NCBI RefSeq assembly: GCF_013327855.1
Contig: NZ_JABUMX010000001.1
Coordinates: 868,001-932,000, forward strand
Origin: Phyllobacterium pellucidum
Lineage (GTDB): Bacteria > Pseudomonadota > Alphaproteobacteria > Rhizobiales > Rhizobiaceae
Length of the DNA stretch: 64,000 nucleotides
Reading direction: 5' to 3'
The position numbers were made by a program, and so were the translations under genes. The notes beneath the pieces were generated by a model. The model had not been told where the DNA came from. It worked only from the letters and a program-made list of their open reading frames with translations, and ran no database searches. Below, one piece after another: positions 37,784-47,241 of this stretch; within the stretch, counting starts at the first letter, position 1; each line of letters starts with the position of its first letter.

Positions 37784-38488
37784 TTAACGTTGGATCAGAG
37801 CGACCCAGGCGCGGGCCAGCGCCAGCCCGGCGGCATCCGCCGCCGCGCCATCGCGGGCAACATAGCTGTCGTAATTGTCGAGCCATCCCGGATAATTGGA
37901 CGCGATCTGGTCGTGGAAGACCCGCCGCCACTCCTCGACCAGAGCTGTATCCGCCTCGAAATGAAACTGAATGCCGTAGACCGCGCGCCCGATGCGAAAT
38001 GCCTGGTTGGCGGTCACATCGCTCGACGCGAGGCGGATGGCATTTTCAGGAAGCGTGAACGTGTCGCTGTGCCAGTGAAAGATCGGAAAACGAAAAGGTA
38101 CTGATGCCAGCACCGGATCGGCTTCGCTCGCCTCGTTGCGAGTGACTTCGTGCCAGCCGAATTCCGGCGTGCGACCGAGGATATTGTCAGCACCATAGCC
38201 GCGCGCGACCAACTGGCTGCCAAGGCAAATGCCGAGCACAGCCTTGTCTGCGTCGCCAAAGCGCTTCGTCAATTGCGCCAGCTCCGGAAGGTACGGATGC
38301 GTGGCGTCGGCAAGCGCGTTCTGATCGCCTCCAAGTACCACCAGCGCATCGTGGCCCGAGGCATCGGCCGGTAGAGCCTCGCCGAGATAGGCCTGGCGCA
38401 TATCGATAGCAGCCCCCGCCTCGGCCAGCGCCCGACCCACTTGCCCAAGCCCTGTATCCTGATAATTCTGAACGACGAGAACGCGCAT
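37784..38488 (-). CDS. class I glutamine amidotransferase (GMP-synthase-like)
   Basis: This 234-residue GATase1 protein has the nucleophile elbow GICLGSQLVARG (C88) and the His-Glu pair in GIQFHFEAD (H176, E178), giving a complete catalytic triad. The ATG at 38488 (MRVLVVQNYQDTGLGQVGRAL) is chosen; the frame open for a further 220 codons runs antisense to the next gene. No synthetase partner is adjacent, so it belongs to the stand-alone YfeJ/GMP synthase-like group. That group may hydrolyse gamma-glutamyl compounds. It is divergent from an uncharacterised CxxC protein. Confidence 0.88.
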   Translation of the reverse strand: MRVLVVQNYQDTGLGQVGRALAEAGAAIDMRQAYLGEALPADASGHDALVVLGGDQNALADATHPYLPELAQLTKRFGDADKAVLGICLGSQLVARGYGADNILGRTPEFGWHEVTRNEASEADPVLASVPFRFPIFHWHSDTFTLPENAIRLASSDVTANQAFRIGRAVYGIQFHFEADTALVEEWRRVFHDQIASNYPGWLDNYDSYVARDGAAADAAGLALARAWVALIQR

Positions 38489-38554
38489 GATGCCTGCCCT
38501 AAACCCAAGTGGATTGTCGGATAGCATGGCCCCGAACGAGTCGAAAGCCGTCAA

Positions 38555-39160
38555 ATGACCCTGCAGAACCGAGTGACACCTTTTGGCGAGATTGTCGCGG
38601 CACCCTATCGCGGCACGATGATGGGCAATCGCGGCATCATCCACGATCCGGCCACGCGGACGCTGTTGAGGAAGCGCTGGACCAATGACGCCTGGATCAT
38701 TTGCGTCTGCAAGTTCAAGAACGTGCGCCGCCCCGTCATGGCGCGGCAAAGCTGGACGGAACTGTTCTTCCTCGATGAGGCAACTGCGCTTTCCGCAGGG
38801 CACCGGCCATGTTTCTATTGCCAGCGTCAACGCGCACTCGCCTTTCAGGCAGCCTGGGCGGAAGGCAATGGGCGCCCCATGAAAGCGCCGGAGATGGATC
38901 GCGTCCTGCACGGGGAGCGGCTTGATCATGAGAGCGGCAAGGCGTTGCACGCGATCAAGGGCCACGTCCGCGATCTTCCCGATGGCGCGATGATCACCCG
39001 CGGCGACAACGCCTTTATCGTAAGAAACGGGAACACGTATCGCTGGTCGTGGCAGGGCTACGAGGGCGCGAGGCCGGATGGCGACGCCATGCTGCTGACG
39101 CCGCCCTCCACAGTGCGGGCGCTGCGCGCAGGCTACCGGCCGCTCATGCACGGCTTCTGA
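38555..39160 (+). CDS. uncharacterised conserved protein with a CFYCQR motif
   Basis: I do not recognise a named family. The 201-residue protein is compact and basic, with no signal peptide or membrane span. Notable segments are APYRGTMMGNRGIIHDPATRTL near the N-terminus, FFLDEATALSAGHRPCFYCQRQRALAF in the middle and DGAMITRGDNAFIVRNGNTYRWSWQGYE near the C-terminus. The CxxC following H-R-P could be half of a metal site or a redox pair. The PDGAMI...Y-W-G pattern resembles a small beta barrel. It is divergent from the GATase gene and overlaps the convergent EamA gene by 17 bases. Confidence 0.75.
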   Translation: MTLQNRVTPFGEIVAAPYRGTMMGNRGIIHDPATRTLLRKRWTNDAWIICVCKFKNVRRPVMARQSWTELFFLDEATALSAGHRPCFYCQRQRALAFQAAWAEGNGRPMKAPEMDRVLHGERLDHESGKALHAIKGHVRDLPDGAMITRGDNAFIVRNGNTYRWSWQGYEGARPDGDAMLLTPPSTVRALRAGYRPLMHGF

Positions 39161-40055
39161 GGTTCACGCCCCCAGGCGCGCGCCTGCCGAAACTCCAGCC
39201 CAGGCTTGTTCCGGCAGCGGCGATCAGGATCGCGGCGGACCCCACCAATTGACTTGGCTGCAGCGCATGGCCGAATGCGAGGTAGTCGACGAGAATCGCA
39301 GCGACCGGATAGATGAACGAAAGTGACCCGGTGATGTGAGTCGGCAATTTCTGGATCGCGCTATAGAGCAGGATGTACATGAGGCCGGTGTGAACGACGC
39401 CGATCGTGACGATGCTCGCCCATTGCCCGGCACCTTGCGGCAAGGCGCTGAAATCGGCGAGCGGGGCAAGCATGACGATGCCGACGCACACTTGAATCAG
39501 GGCGATCAGGTGTGGCGGGGTTCCCTTTAGCCGCTTGGCGACGATAGCCGCGATCGCATAAAGAAACGCAGCACCAAGCGCGAGACCGATCCCGGTCATA
39601 TAGTCCGAGCCGCTATAGGCGGCGCCGGGCTTGGCCTGGACGATCAGGAGCATTCCGGCGAAAGCGACAAGCAGCCAGAATAGCTTGGTGGCGGTGAGCT
39701 TTTCCTTGAAGATCAAGGCGCCGAGGCCAACGAGCATGAAAGGCTGGACATTATAGACAGTCGTGGCGATGGCGATGGAGGCGCGCGGATAAGCTGCAAA
39801 CAGAAGCACCCAGTTGGCGACGATCGCCATGCCGCCCACTACGGCGAGCCCGAAGAGCTTGGGAGAAATGATGTCTCGCCGGAACAGGCCAAGACCCGCG
39901 CAAACGGCGAGCAGCGTCAGGGCACCGATGGCGCACCGCCAGAACACGACCGAGAATACCGGTTGGCCGGACATCAAGACGAACCAGCCAATCGTTCCCG
40001 AAATGATCATGGCGGCGGTCATCTCGACGCTGCCTCTGACGATATCCTTTTCCAT
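39144..40055 (-). CDS. DMT-superfamily EamA transporter
   Basis: A 303-residue protein with ten predicted transmembrane helices arranged as two EamA repeats (first repeat TAAMIISGTIGWFVLMSGQPVFSVVFWRC; second repeat GIGLALGAAFLYAIAAIVAKRLKG). The ATG at 40055 is fixed by AAGGAG seven bases upstream. It is divergent from an Lrp/AsnC regulator across a 135-base gap, a frequent pairing in which the regulator senses an amino acid and controls its exporter. The substrate is therefore likely an amino acid or related metabolite, by inference only. Confidence 0.88.
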   Translation of the reverse strand: MEKDIVRGSVEMTAAMIISGTIGWFVLMSGQPVFSVVFWRCAIGALTLLAVCAGLGLFRRDIISPKLFGLAVVGGMAIVANWVLLFAAYPRASIAIATTVYNVQPFMLVGLGALIFKEKLTATKLFWLLVAFAGMLLIVQAKPGAAYSGSDYMTGIGLALGAAFLYAIAAIVAKRLKGTPPHLIALIQVCVGIVMLAPLADFSALPQGAGQWASIVTIGVVHTGLMYILLYSAIQKLPTHITGSLSFIYPVAAILVDYLAFGHALQPSQLVGSAAILIAAAGTSLGWSFGRRAPGGVNLRSRA

Positions 40056-40190
40056 GTCGTTGCTCCTTATGCTGCGAGACAAAGACTAGGCGGATGCGGC
40101 ATGATTTGCTATGTTTTGAGAAAGGCCACCAGCCGACTTCGCCTTTTTAATGCAGGTTATTCGCGGGAAATACCTTACAGGTACATTGTC

Positions 40191-40625
40191 ATGGACGAAC
40201 TTGACCGAACAATCCTAGACATCCTCATCGATGATGCACGCATCTCGCTGAAGGAACTCAGTCAGAAAGTCGGCCTGTCCTCGCCAAGCGTTTCCGAGCG
40301 GCTGCGCCGGCTCGAGGAAAAGAAGATCATTCGCTCGTTCACGGTTGACATCGATCCCGTGGCGCTCGGCTATGGATTGACGGCGATCGTTCGCATTCGC
40401 CCCCTGCCCGGCATGCTGCATATCGTCGAGCGCCTGCTCCAGGAAACGCCCGAAATCACAGAATGCGACAAGGTCACCGGGGATGATTGCTTCATCGGTA
40501 AGCTGCAGTTTCGCAGTATGGAGCAGCTTGATTCCATTCTTGACCGGATCGCGGAAAAAGCTGAAACCAACACCTCGATCGTCAAGTCGTCGCCTGTGAA
40601 GCGTCGCTTGCCACCTCTTTCCTGA
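40191..40625 (+). CDS. Lrp/AsnC-family transcriptional regulator
   Basis: The 144-residue protein has the N-terminal helix-turn-helix ([50 protein letters not shown]) and a C-terminal RAM ligand-binding domain ([14 protein letters not shown]... [17 protein letters not shown]). The ATG at 40191 is chosen; upstream in-frame codons overlap the divergent promoter. It faces the EamA transporter and probably controls it in response to an amino acid. It is followed 11 bases later by rsmE, so rsmE may be co-transcribed with it. Confidence 0.93.
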   Translation: MDELDRTILDILIDDARISLKELSQKVGLSSPSVSERLRRLEEKKIIRSFTVDIDPVALGYGLTAIVRIRPLPGMLHIVERLLQETPEITECDKVTGDDCFIGKLQFRSMEQLDSILDRIAEKAETNTSIVKSSPVKRRLPPLS

Positions 40626-40636
40626 TCAGGTTCAGC

Positions 40637-41371
40637 ATGCGCGCCAACTACAAGATGCAGAGACTCTACGTCGCCGGTGATCTCGCCCAGGCTGCACGCG
40701 TCGATGCGACGCCCGATGCGGTCAATTACCTTGCCAATGTGCTTCGCATGAAGGATGGCGACGAGATTTTGGCCTTTAACGGCCGGGACGGTGAATGGCG
40801 CGTCGCCCTTCGGTTCGAAACGAAGAAAAAACTCGCGTTTGAACCGCTCGAAAGGACGCGCGACCAGCCGGCCACGCCTGATCTTGTCTACTGCTTCGCG
40901 CCACTGAAACAGGGACGGCTGGACTATCTCGTGCAAAAGGCCGTGGAGATGGGTGCGGGTATCCTGCAACCGGTCATCACCCAACATACGCAGGTTGCCC
41001 GCATCGGTATTGATCGTATCGAGGCGAACGCCATCGAGGCGGGAGAACAATGCGGCGTGCTGGCGATCCCTAAGACGCGTGAGCCGTTGAAGCTCGACAA
41101 GTTGCTTGATGGCTGGGAGCCTGGACGCCGCCTGATCTTTTGCGACGAAGGGCACGAGACGCATAACCCCTTGCCGCAGCTTCAATCCCTTCCCCGCGGA
41201 CCGCTTGGAGTCCTCGTCGGACCGGAAGGCGGCTTCTCGGAACAGGAGCGCCTGGCCCTGCACAAACGCCCCTTCGTCACCGCGATACCGCTCGGCCCGC
41301 GCATCCTCAGGGCGGATACCGCAGCGGTGGCCGCCCTCGCCCTGATTCAGGCGACAATCGGCGATTGGTGA
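40637..41371 (+). CDS. rsmE: 16S rRNA (uracil(1498)-N(3))-methyltransferase RsmE
   Basis: The 244-residue SPOUT-fold enzyme has the N-terminal PUA-like domain ([24 protein letters not shown]) and the knotted SAM-binding domain with [31 protein letters not shown] and the C-terminal [20 protein letters not shown], all characteristic of RsmE. It methylates U1498 of 16S rRNA. A start at the second Met (MQRLYVAG, 18 bases later) is possible. It is preceded closely by the Lrp gene and followed by gshA; in alphaproteobacteria rsmE and gshA are common neighbours. Confidence 0.95.
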   Translation: MRANYKMQRLYVAGDLAQAARVDATPDAVNYLANVLRMKDGDEILAFNGRDGEWRVALRFETKKKLAFEPLERTRDQPATPDLVYCFAPLKQGRLDYLVQKAVEMGAGILQPVITQHTQVARIGIDRIEANAIEAGEQCGVLAIPKTREPLKLDKLLDGWEPGRRLIFCDEGHETHNPLPQLQSLPRGPLGVLVGPEGGFSEQERLALHKRPFVTAIPLGPRILRADTAAVAALALIQATIGDW

Positions 41372-41476
41372 GATACAAATTCTCTTGATAAGACGATAAG
41401 AGAAATTCGCTTGCGCTCCTGCCTGAAAACGGCCAATCACGCGCAACCACCTCCATCCAAGCGGAAAGCACCGTCC

Positions 41477-42850
41477 ATGGCGCGCGACACGACAGACGAA
41501 ACACCGATCTCGAACACCGAAGAACTGGCTGACTATCTTGCCGCGGGATCAAAGCCGGAGTCCGCCTGGCGCATCGGCACGGAACACGAAAAGTTTCCGT
41601 TCTACACCGAAGACAACAGCCCGGTCCCCTATGATGGACCGCGCGGTATTCGGGCGATTCTTGAAGGCATGCAATCGAAGCTCGGCTGGGAGCCGATCAT
41701 CGACGAAGGCAATATCATCGGGCTCGTCGAGCCGACCGGACAGGGCGCGATTTCGCTCGAGCCCGGCGGGCAGTTCGAGCTTTCCGGCGCACCGCTGCTG
41801 TCGATCCACCAGACATGCCGGGAGTCCAATGCGCATCTCGCGCAGGTTCGGGAAATCGCCGAACCGCTCGGCATCCGCTTCCTCGGCCTTGGCGGCAGCC
41901 CGAAATGGACACTGGCCGAGACGCCGCGCATGCCTAAGTCGCGCTACAACATCATGACCAACTATATGCCGAAGGTCGGCAAGGATGGTCTCAACATGAT
42001 GTACCGTACCTGCACGATCCAGGTGAACCTCGATTTCGCCTCCGAGACCGATATGCGCCGCAAGATGCAGGTATCCGTGAAGCTGCAATCGATCGCGACG
42101 GCCCTCTTCGCCATGTCTCCTTTCACCGAAGGAAAGCCAAACGGGCTTCTTTCCTGGCGTTCCAATATCTGGCGGGACACGGACAACAACCGCTCCGGCG
42201 TCTTGCCGTTTATATTCAACGAAAATTTCGGCTTTGCGGACTATGTCGAATGGGCGCTCGACGTTCCGATGTATTTCGTCATGCGCCATGGCCGCTACCA
42301 CGACTGCACCCATGTCACGTTCCGGCAGTTCATGAACGGCGCGCTCAAGCACGAAATACCGGACGGCACGCCCAACATGGGGGATTGGGCGAACCACCTT
42401 TCGACGCTTTTCCCGGAAGTTCGCCTGAAGCGCTTTCTTGAAATGCGCGGCGCAGATGGTGGTCCGTGGCGGCGCATTTGCGCCCTTCCCGCCTTCTGGG
42501 TCGGCCTGCTCTATGATGCGGAGGCATTGAACGCCGCCGAGGCGATGACGAAAGACTGGACCTATCCGGAAGTCCAGGCTCTACGCGATGAGGTTCCGGC
42601 AAAGGGGCTTAATGCTACCCTCCGCAACCGGGCAGTGCGTGAGATTGCAACAGACGCACTTGCCATTTCACGCCTCGGCCTCAAGAATCGTGCCCGTTTG
42701 AACAGCGAAGGTTTCGACGAAACGCACTATCTCGCCTCGCTGGAAGAGGTCGTTGCGCGCGGAACGACCTCGGCCGAACAGATGCTCTCCCAGTATCACT
42801 CGGTCTGGGGCAGCTCGGTGGAACCCGCATTCCTGGAATATGCCTACTGA
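41477..42850 (+). CDS. gshA: glutamate--cysteine ligase (GCS2/plant-like alphaproteobacterial type)
   Basis: The 457-residue protein belongs to the type 3 glutamate-cysteine ligase shared by plants and alphaproteobacteria. It has RIGTEHEKFPFY near the N-terminus, GLVEPTGQGAISLEPGGQFELSGAPL for substrate and metal binding, PKSRYNIMTNYMPKVG and TCTIQVNLDF. It makes gamma-glutamylcysteine, the first step of glutathione synthesis. The ATG at 41477 (MARDTTDETP) follows GGAAAG and matches family starts; 22 upstream codons are non-homologous. It is followed 12 bases later by an SDR gene on the same strand. Two GSTs in the window use the product pathway. Confidence 0.95.
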   Translation: MARDTTDETPISNTEELADYLAAGSKPESAWRIGTEHEKFPFYTEDNSPVPYDGPRGIRAILEGMQSKLGWEPIIDEGNIIGLVEPTGQGAISLEPGGQFELSGAPLLSIHQTCRESNAHLAQVREIAEPLGIRFLGLGGSPKWTLAETPRMPKSRYNIMTNYMPKVGKDGLNMMYRTCTIQVNLDFASETDMRRKMQVSVKLQSIATALFAMSPFTEGKPNGLLSWRSNIWRDTDNNRSGVLPFIFNENFGFADYVEWALDVPMYFVMRHGRYHDCTHVTFRQFMNGALKHEIPDGTPNMGDWANHLSTLFPEVRLKRFLEMRGADGGPWRRICALPAFWVGLLYDAEALNAAEAMTKDWTYPEVQALRDEVPAKGLNATLRNRAVREIATDALAISRLGLKNRARLNSEGFDETHYLASLEEVVARGTTSAEQMLSQYHSVWGSSVEPAFLEYAY

Positions 42851-42862
42851 GGGATCTCTGAC

Positions 42863-43606
42863 ATGACCAAGACAATTCTCGTCACCGGCGGCAGCCGAGG
42901 CATCGGCCGCTCTACCGCAATTCTTGCCGGGCGAATGGGCTGGTCGGTCGCGGTCAACTATGCGCGTAACAAAGCGGCCGCCGACGAGGTCGTCGCGGCA
43001 ATTGCAGATGCTGGCGGGAAAGCCAGGGCCATCCGGGGCGATGTCTCGGTCGAAGCCGATGTTGTTTCAATGTTCGAACAGGCAAGCGAACTCGGCACGC
43101 TCGACGGAGTGGTCGTCAATGCCGGGATCGTTGCTCCGGCCTCCAAGCTGATGGACATGGACACGGCACGCATGCGCCGCATCTTCGACGTCAATGTGCT
43201 TGGCGCCTATCTCTGCGCACGCGAGGCGGTGCGCCATCTTGCCCGCTCGCGTGGCGGCAATGGCGGATCGATCGTGCTGCTTTCCTCCGCTGCGGCCCGC
43301 ATCGGCGGACCCAATGAATATGTCGATTACGCCGGTTCCAAGGGCGCAATGGATACGTTGACCATCGGACTTTCCAAGGAGGTCGGCCCCGAAGGCATTC
43401 GCGTCAACGCCATCCGGCCGGGACTGATCGAGACAGAAATTCACGCAAGTGGCGGCCAGCCCGACCGGGCCCAGCGCCTTGGCGTGACCGCGCCGCTCGG
43501 CCGCGCCGGCACCGCGGATGAGGTTGGTGAGGCGATCGTCTGGCTTTTGAGCGACGCGTCATCCTATGTGACAGGGTCGCTTCTCGACGTCACCGGCGGC
43601 CGGTAA
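42863..43606 (+). CDS. short-chain dehydrogenase/reductase (SDR, Rossmann)
   Basis: The classical SDR layout is complete: GGSRGIGR for NAD(P) binding at the N-terminus, NAG in VVNAGIV, the catalytic Ser in IVLLSSAA, YxxxK in [12 protein letters not shown], and the C-terminal [14 protein letters not shown] and [12 protein letters not shown]. At 247 residues it looks like a FabG/YgfF-type oxidoreductase. The specific substrate cannot be inferred. It starts 12 bases after gshA and is probably in the same operon, though no link to glutathione metabolism is evident. Confidence 0.92.
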   Translation: MTKTILVTGGSRGIGRSTAILAGRMGWSVAVNYARNKAAADEVVAAIADAGGKARAIRGDVSVEADVVSMFEQASELGTLDGVVVNAGIVAPASKLMDMDTARMRRIFDVNVLGAYLCAREAVRHLARSRGGNGGSIVLLSSAAARIGGPNEYVDYAGSKGAMDTLTIGLSKEVGPEGIRVNAIRPGLIETEIHASGGQPDRAQRLGVTAPLGRAGTADEVGEAIVWLLSDASSYVTGSLLDVTGGR

Positions 43607-43694
43607 ATCTTCTTTACCCGACAATTTTGACTCGCCACCTCCCGCATATGTGTTATGCGGGACGATATCGTTTTTCAGCGGAATTTCTGACACC

Positions 43695-44633
43695 ATGGCA
43701 AAGTTCAAAGCGTTGGCGGAAGCCTATATTCCCGAATTGCCCAACTATTACCGCGGCAAGGTGCGCGAGAACTATGACCTCGCCGATGGCCGGCGCATCA
43801 TCATTGCCACCGACCGCATCAGCGCCTTCGACCGCATTCTTGCGGCGATCCCTCTCAAGGGCCAGGTGCTGACGCAGACTGCGCGCTACCAGTTCGAGCA
43901 GACCGCCGATATCTGCCCCAATCATGTAATCGAGTATCCGGATCCGAACGTGCTCGTCTGCCGCAAGCTGACGATCCTGCCGGTCGAAATCGTGGTGCGC
44001 GGTTATCTCGCCGGCACCACCGGCACGTCGATCCTGACGCTTTACAAAGCCGGCAAGCGCGAAATGTACGGCTTCACTTTGCCAGACGGCATGCAGGACA
44101 ATGAGAAGCTTCCAGCGCCGATCATCACACCGACATCAAAGGCGTTCGACGGCGGCCACGACGAGCCTCTGACAGCCGAGGCGATCCTTTCTGAAGGGCT
44201 TCTCACGCAAGACCAGTGGGAGACCGTCTCCAGCCACGCGCTCAAGCTGTTCGCCCGCGGCCAGGAAATCGCTGCCGGCCGGGGCCTGATCCTTGCCGAC
44301 ACCAAATACGAATTCGGCATGGATGAAGCGGGCAATATTCTGCTCGCCGATGAAATCCACACACCCGATTCCAGCCGCTATTGGTTTGCCGACAGCTATG
44401 CGCCAGGCAAGCGGCCCGTGAGCTTCGACAAGGATTTCGTGCGCAACTGGGTGGTCGAACGCTGCGATCCTTACAAGGACGATATCCCGGAAATCCCGGA
44501 AGACGTGATCGACGCGACCACCAAGGTTTACATCCACGCTTACGAAACGATCACCAACAGGACCTTCGACCCCGGTAGCGCCGATGTCGATCCGCTCGAG
44601 CGTATTCGCGATAATCTGGCGCGGTTCTTTTGA
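43695..44633 (+). CDS. purC: phosphoribosylaminoimidazole-succinocarboxamide synthase, long form
   Basis: PurC joins CAIR and aspartate in purine synthesis. The protein has [87 protein letters not shown] and [11 protein letters not shown], the ATP-binding and active-site segments. At 312 residues it is the long, yeast-like form rather than the roughly 240-residue bacterial form. Rhizobia often have both, the short one beside purSQL. The ATG at 43695 ([17 protein letters not shown]) is the family start. It stands alone, not in a pur operon. Confidence 0.95.
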   Translation: MAKFKALAEAYIPELPNYYRGKVRENYDLADGRRIIIATDRISAFDRILAAIPLKGQVLTQTARYQFEQTADICPNHVIEYPDPNVLVCRKLTILPVEIVVRGYLAGTTGTSILTLYKAGKREMYGFTLPDGMQDNEKLPAPIITPTSKAFDGGHDEPLTAEAILSEGLLTQDQWETVSSHALKLFARGQEIAAGRGLILADTKYEFGMDEAGNILLADEIHTPDSSRYWFADSYAPGKRPVSFDKDFVRNWVVERCDPYKDDIPEIPEDVIDATTKVYIHAYETITNRTFDPGSADVDPLERIRDNLARFF

Positions 44634-44691
44634 TATAATCGAAAGGCTTCCACCAATATCGAACCCCGCACCAAATACTTCGAGATCCAAG

Positions 44692-44934
44692 TTATCGCAT
44701 AGACATAAGATTGGTGATCAGAGCCGCCTTGATATCGAGCGCCGGGTGATTGGCCTGCGGCAGACCCATGTCGTTTAGTTGTTCGGGCGTCAGTTCGGCG
44801 AGAACTCTTCGGGCTGCGAGGGCCTGCCTCCGCTTCCTGAAAGCAGCAATCGCTGTTGCAACGATGTTGAGCTTCGTCCCCCATACCTGCGTTTCAGTCG
44901 GGGCGCGGCCGATGTGGGTTTCCGTGTGAGCCAT
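44692..44934 (-). CDS. small DUF1127 protein
   Basis: An 80-residue protein with an extended N-terminus and the arginine-rich DUF1127 motif in the second half: AFRKRRQALAARRVLAELTPEQLNDMGLPQ. The arginine helix and the LxELxxxQLxDMGL pattern define the family. Rhizobial DUF1127 proteins are small, abundant and implicated in RNA-linked phosphate and carbon adaptation and, in Brucella, in fucose use. It is transcribed divergently from the BTAD protein. A second, longer DUF1127 protein lies 3.7 kb away. Confidence 0.88.
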   Translation of the reverse strand: MAHTETHIGRAPTETQVWGTKLNIVATAIAAFRKRRQALAARRVLAELTPEQLNDMGLPQANHPALDIKAALITNLMSMR

Positions 44935-45100
44935 TTTTCAATCTCCCTTTTTGCATGTTTGCAGATGGGAGTGTGGCACCGGCGCGCTTTGCGGCTGTTC
45001 GGCGGCGCGTGAAAGAGGCGCGCAATAGCGCTAAATCGCTGTTAAATCCTGGCATCGGAATGTTATTCTGCGAATGCGGTCAATAAACTGGAGATGATCT

Positions 45101-47119
45101 GTGCGCATCAGGTTGCTGGGCGGCCTAGAAGTTACCTCACCGGATGACCGGCAAGTCCGCTTCACAACGCGCAAGACTTCGCTTCTATTCGCCGCCCTCG
45201 TCCTCGCTGGCCGCCGCGGCCATCGCCGCGACCAGCTATCTGAACTCTTCTGGCCGGGACGAGCCGACGGGCAAGCCCGCAACAGCCTGCGGCAGGCGCT
45301 TGTCGACATCCGGCGGTCGTTCCCGCCCGGAGAGCATGCCACCACCTATATCGACGGAGATCAGGATTCGGTCGCCCTGATTGTCGATCCCGACCAAACG
45401 GACATCTCTATATTCGACCTCAAATTGCAATCGGACCGCCCCTCGGATCTTGCGATCGCCGCAGACCTTTACCGCGGGGAGATGCTTGCGGGGGAAGCCC
45501 TTGCGGATGGCATGGACGAGTGGTTCGGACCCCACCAGAACAAATACGAGCAGAAGGCGCAACAGCTGGTGGAACGGCTCAGTCTTGCGCTGTCTCAGCC
45601 TGGCTCCCCGGAAGAGACCGCCTGCGAAGGGCTTGCGGAAAGACTGCTGGCGTCGGACCCAACCGCAGAAGCTGCGCATCGAGCACTGATGCGGATACAT
45701 ACGCTGCGCGGCCACGAAAACGCGGCTTTACGCCAGTTTGAATTATGCAAGGCCCTGTTGAAGCGGCACCTCGGCGCAGAACCAGAGGCCCAAACGACCG
45801 CGCTCGCGGCTTCCTTGCAGGCGGGCAAGGCAGGCGACCTTCCGCTGACTGCACCCAAGGCTAACGCTGCCACTGGGCCAAAGCCGCCGGCGCCGTCCGT
45901 TTCGACCCCGCTTCACGACCGGCCGTCGGTCGCTGTCTTGCCCTTCCAGAATCTCAGCGGAGACCCGGAGCAGGAATATTTTGCCGACGGCATCGTAGAA
46001 GACATCACGATCGCCCTCGCCCAGTTCCGCCATCTCTATGTTATCGCACGCAATTCCAGCTTTACGTACAAGGGGAAGGCCGTAGACATAAAGCAGGTCG
46101 GGCGCGAACTCGGCGTGCGCTATGTGGTTGAAGGCAGCGTGCGGCGGACAGGCGACCGATTGCGCATTGCCGGGCAGCTGATCGATGCATCGACGGGCGC
46201 CCACCTTTGGGCCGATCGTTTTGACGGGACCTTGGCCGACGTTTTCGATCTGCAGGACCAGGTCGCGGCAAGCATCGTGGGCGCCATCACCCCTAAGGTC
46301 GAGGAGGCCGAAATCGAGCGCGCCAAGCGCAAGCCTACTGAAAGTCTTGACGCCTATGACTACTACCTGCGGGGGCTCGCGGCCTTTGACCGGACGATCA
46401 CGAACAGATCGTCCCTTGAGGAGGCGCTGCGCCTTTTCATGCAGGCAATCGAGCGCGACCCGGAGTTCGCCGTGGCCTACGCGCGGGCGGCGCGCTGCTA
46501 TGCGACCCGAAAGAGCAATGGCTGGATGATCGACCGCGCGCAGGAAACCGGCGAGGCGACCAGGCTTGCCCGGCGAGCGGTCGAACTCGGCTGGGATGAC
46601 GCGATTGCGCTTTCCTATGGCGGATATGTTCTTGGCTATGTCAGCGGTGATCTTGACGCCAGTGCGGCATGCATCGAGCGGGCGCTCGTTCTCAATCCGC
46701 ATCTGGCCGCCGCCGTTGGCGTCAGCAGCTGGATCAAGATTTGCTCGGGCGAGCCGGAAGCGGCGATCGAGCACGCCTCGCTTGCCATGCGCCTCAGCCC
46801 GTTCGATCCGCGCCTGTTTGCCTGGCAGTTCAATGTCGGGCTCGCGCATTTTTGTGCCGGCCGCTATGACGAGGCCGCCGCCTGGGCGGGAAAGTCGATG
46901 CGGCACCAGCCCAATTACCCGAGTGCAATGCGCGTCGCGGCTGCCGGCCTCGCCAAGGCGGGGCGGATTGCCGAAGCGCGGGAAATGGTTGCTCGCCTTT
47001 GCGCATTCGATCCGACACTGCGTATTTCAAACCTCGCCGAGATACTGCCGCCGTTCCGGCGCCCAGATGATCGCGACAGGTATATAGAGGCACTGCGCAT
47101 TGGCGGGTTGCCCGACTAG
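45101..47119 (+). CDS. BTAD regulator-like protein with CyaB/TolB-like and TPR domains
   Basis: The N-terminus (MRIRLLGGLEVTSPDDRQVRFTTRKTSLLFAALVL...RDQLSELFWPGR) resembles the SARP winged helix. It is followed by a bacterial transcriptional activation (BTAD) helical domain to about residue 235. After a Pro/Ala linker comes a TolB/CyaB-like region starting SVAVLPFQNLSGDPEQEYFADGIVEDI (about 276), and then TPR-like helices to the end. Such proteins are frequent in rhizobia, often related to class III adenylate cyclase proteins but here without a cyclase domain. GTG start with GGAG seven bases upstream. It is probably a cytoplasmic signalling or regulatory protein; its target is unknown. Confidence 0.85.
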   Translation: MRIRLLGGLEVTSPDDRQVRFTTRKTSLLFAALVLAGRRGHRRDQLSELFWPGRADGQARNSLRQALVDIRRSFPPGEHATTYIDGDQDSVALIVDPDQTDISIFDLKLQSDRPSDLAIAADLYRGEMLAGEALADGMDEWFGPHQNKYEQKAQQLVERLSLALSQPGSPEETACEGLAERLLASDPTAEAAHRALMRIHTLRGHENAALRQFELCKALLKRHLGAEPEAQTTALAASLQAGKAGDLPLTAPKANAATGPKPPAPSVSTPLHDRPSVAVLPFQNLSGDPEQEYFADGIVEDITIALAQFRHLYVIARNSSFTYKGKAVDIKQVGRELGVRYVVEGSVRRTGDRLRIAGQLIDASTGAHLWADRFDGTLADVFDLQDQVAASIVGAITPKVEEAEIERAKRKPTESLDAYDYYLRGLAAFDRTITNRSSLEEALRLFMQAIERDPEFAVAYARAARCYATRKSNGWMIDRAQETGEATRLARRAVELGWDDAIALSYGGYVLGYVSGDLDASAACIERALVLNPHLAAAVGVSSWIKICSGEPEAAIEHASLAMRLSPFDPRLFAWQFNVGLAHFCAGRYDEAAAWAGKSMRHQPNYPSAMRVAAAGLAKAGRIAEAREMVARLCAFDPTLRISNLAEILPPFRRPDDRDRYIEALRIGGLPD

Positions 47120-47241
47120 GGCGCAGCAGGCGCTACTCCATACGACGAAGGTCGCTCGGTCGAACACGAATAAAGCATTGGAGTCTGTCCGTTGGCGGCG
47201 CTAAACTCTGCGCCAGCCCAGTGCGAAGGAGGATCGCCGCC

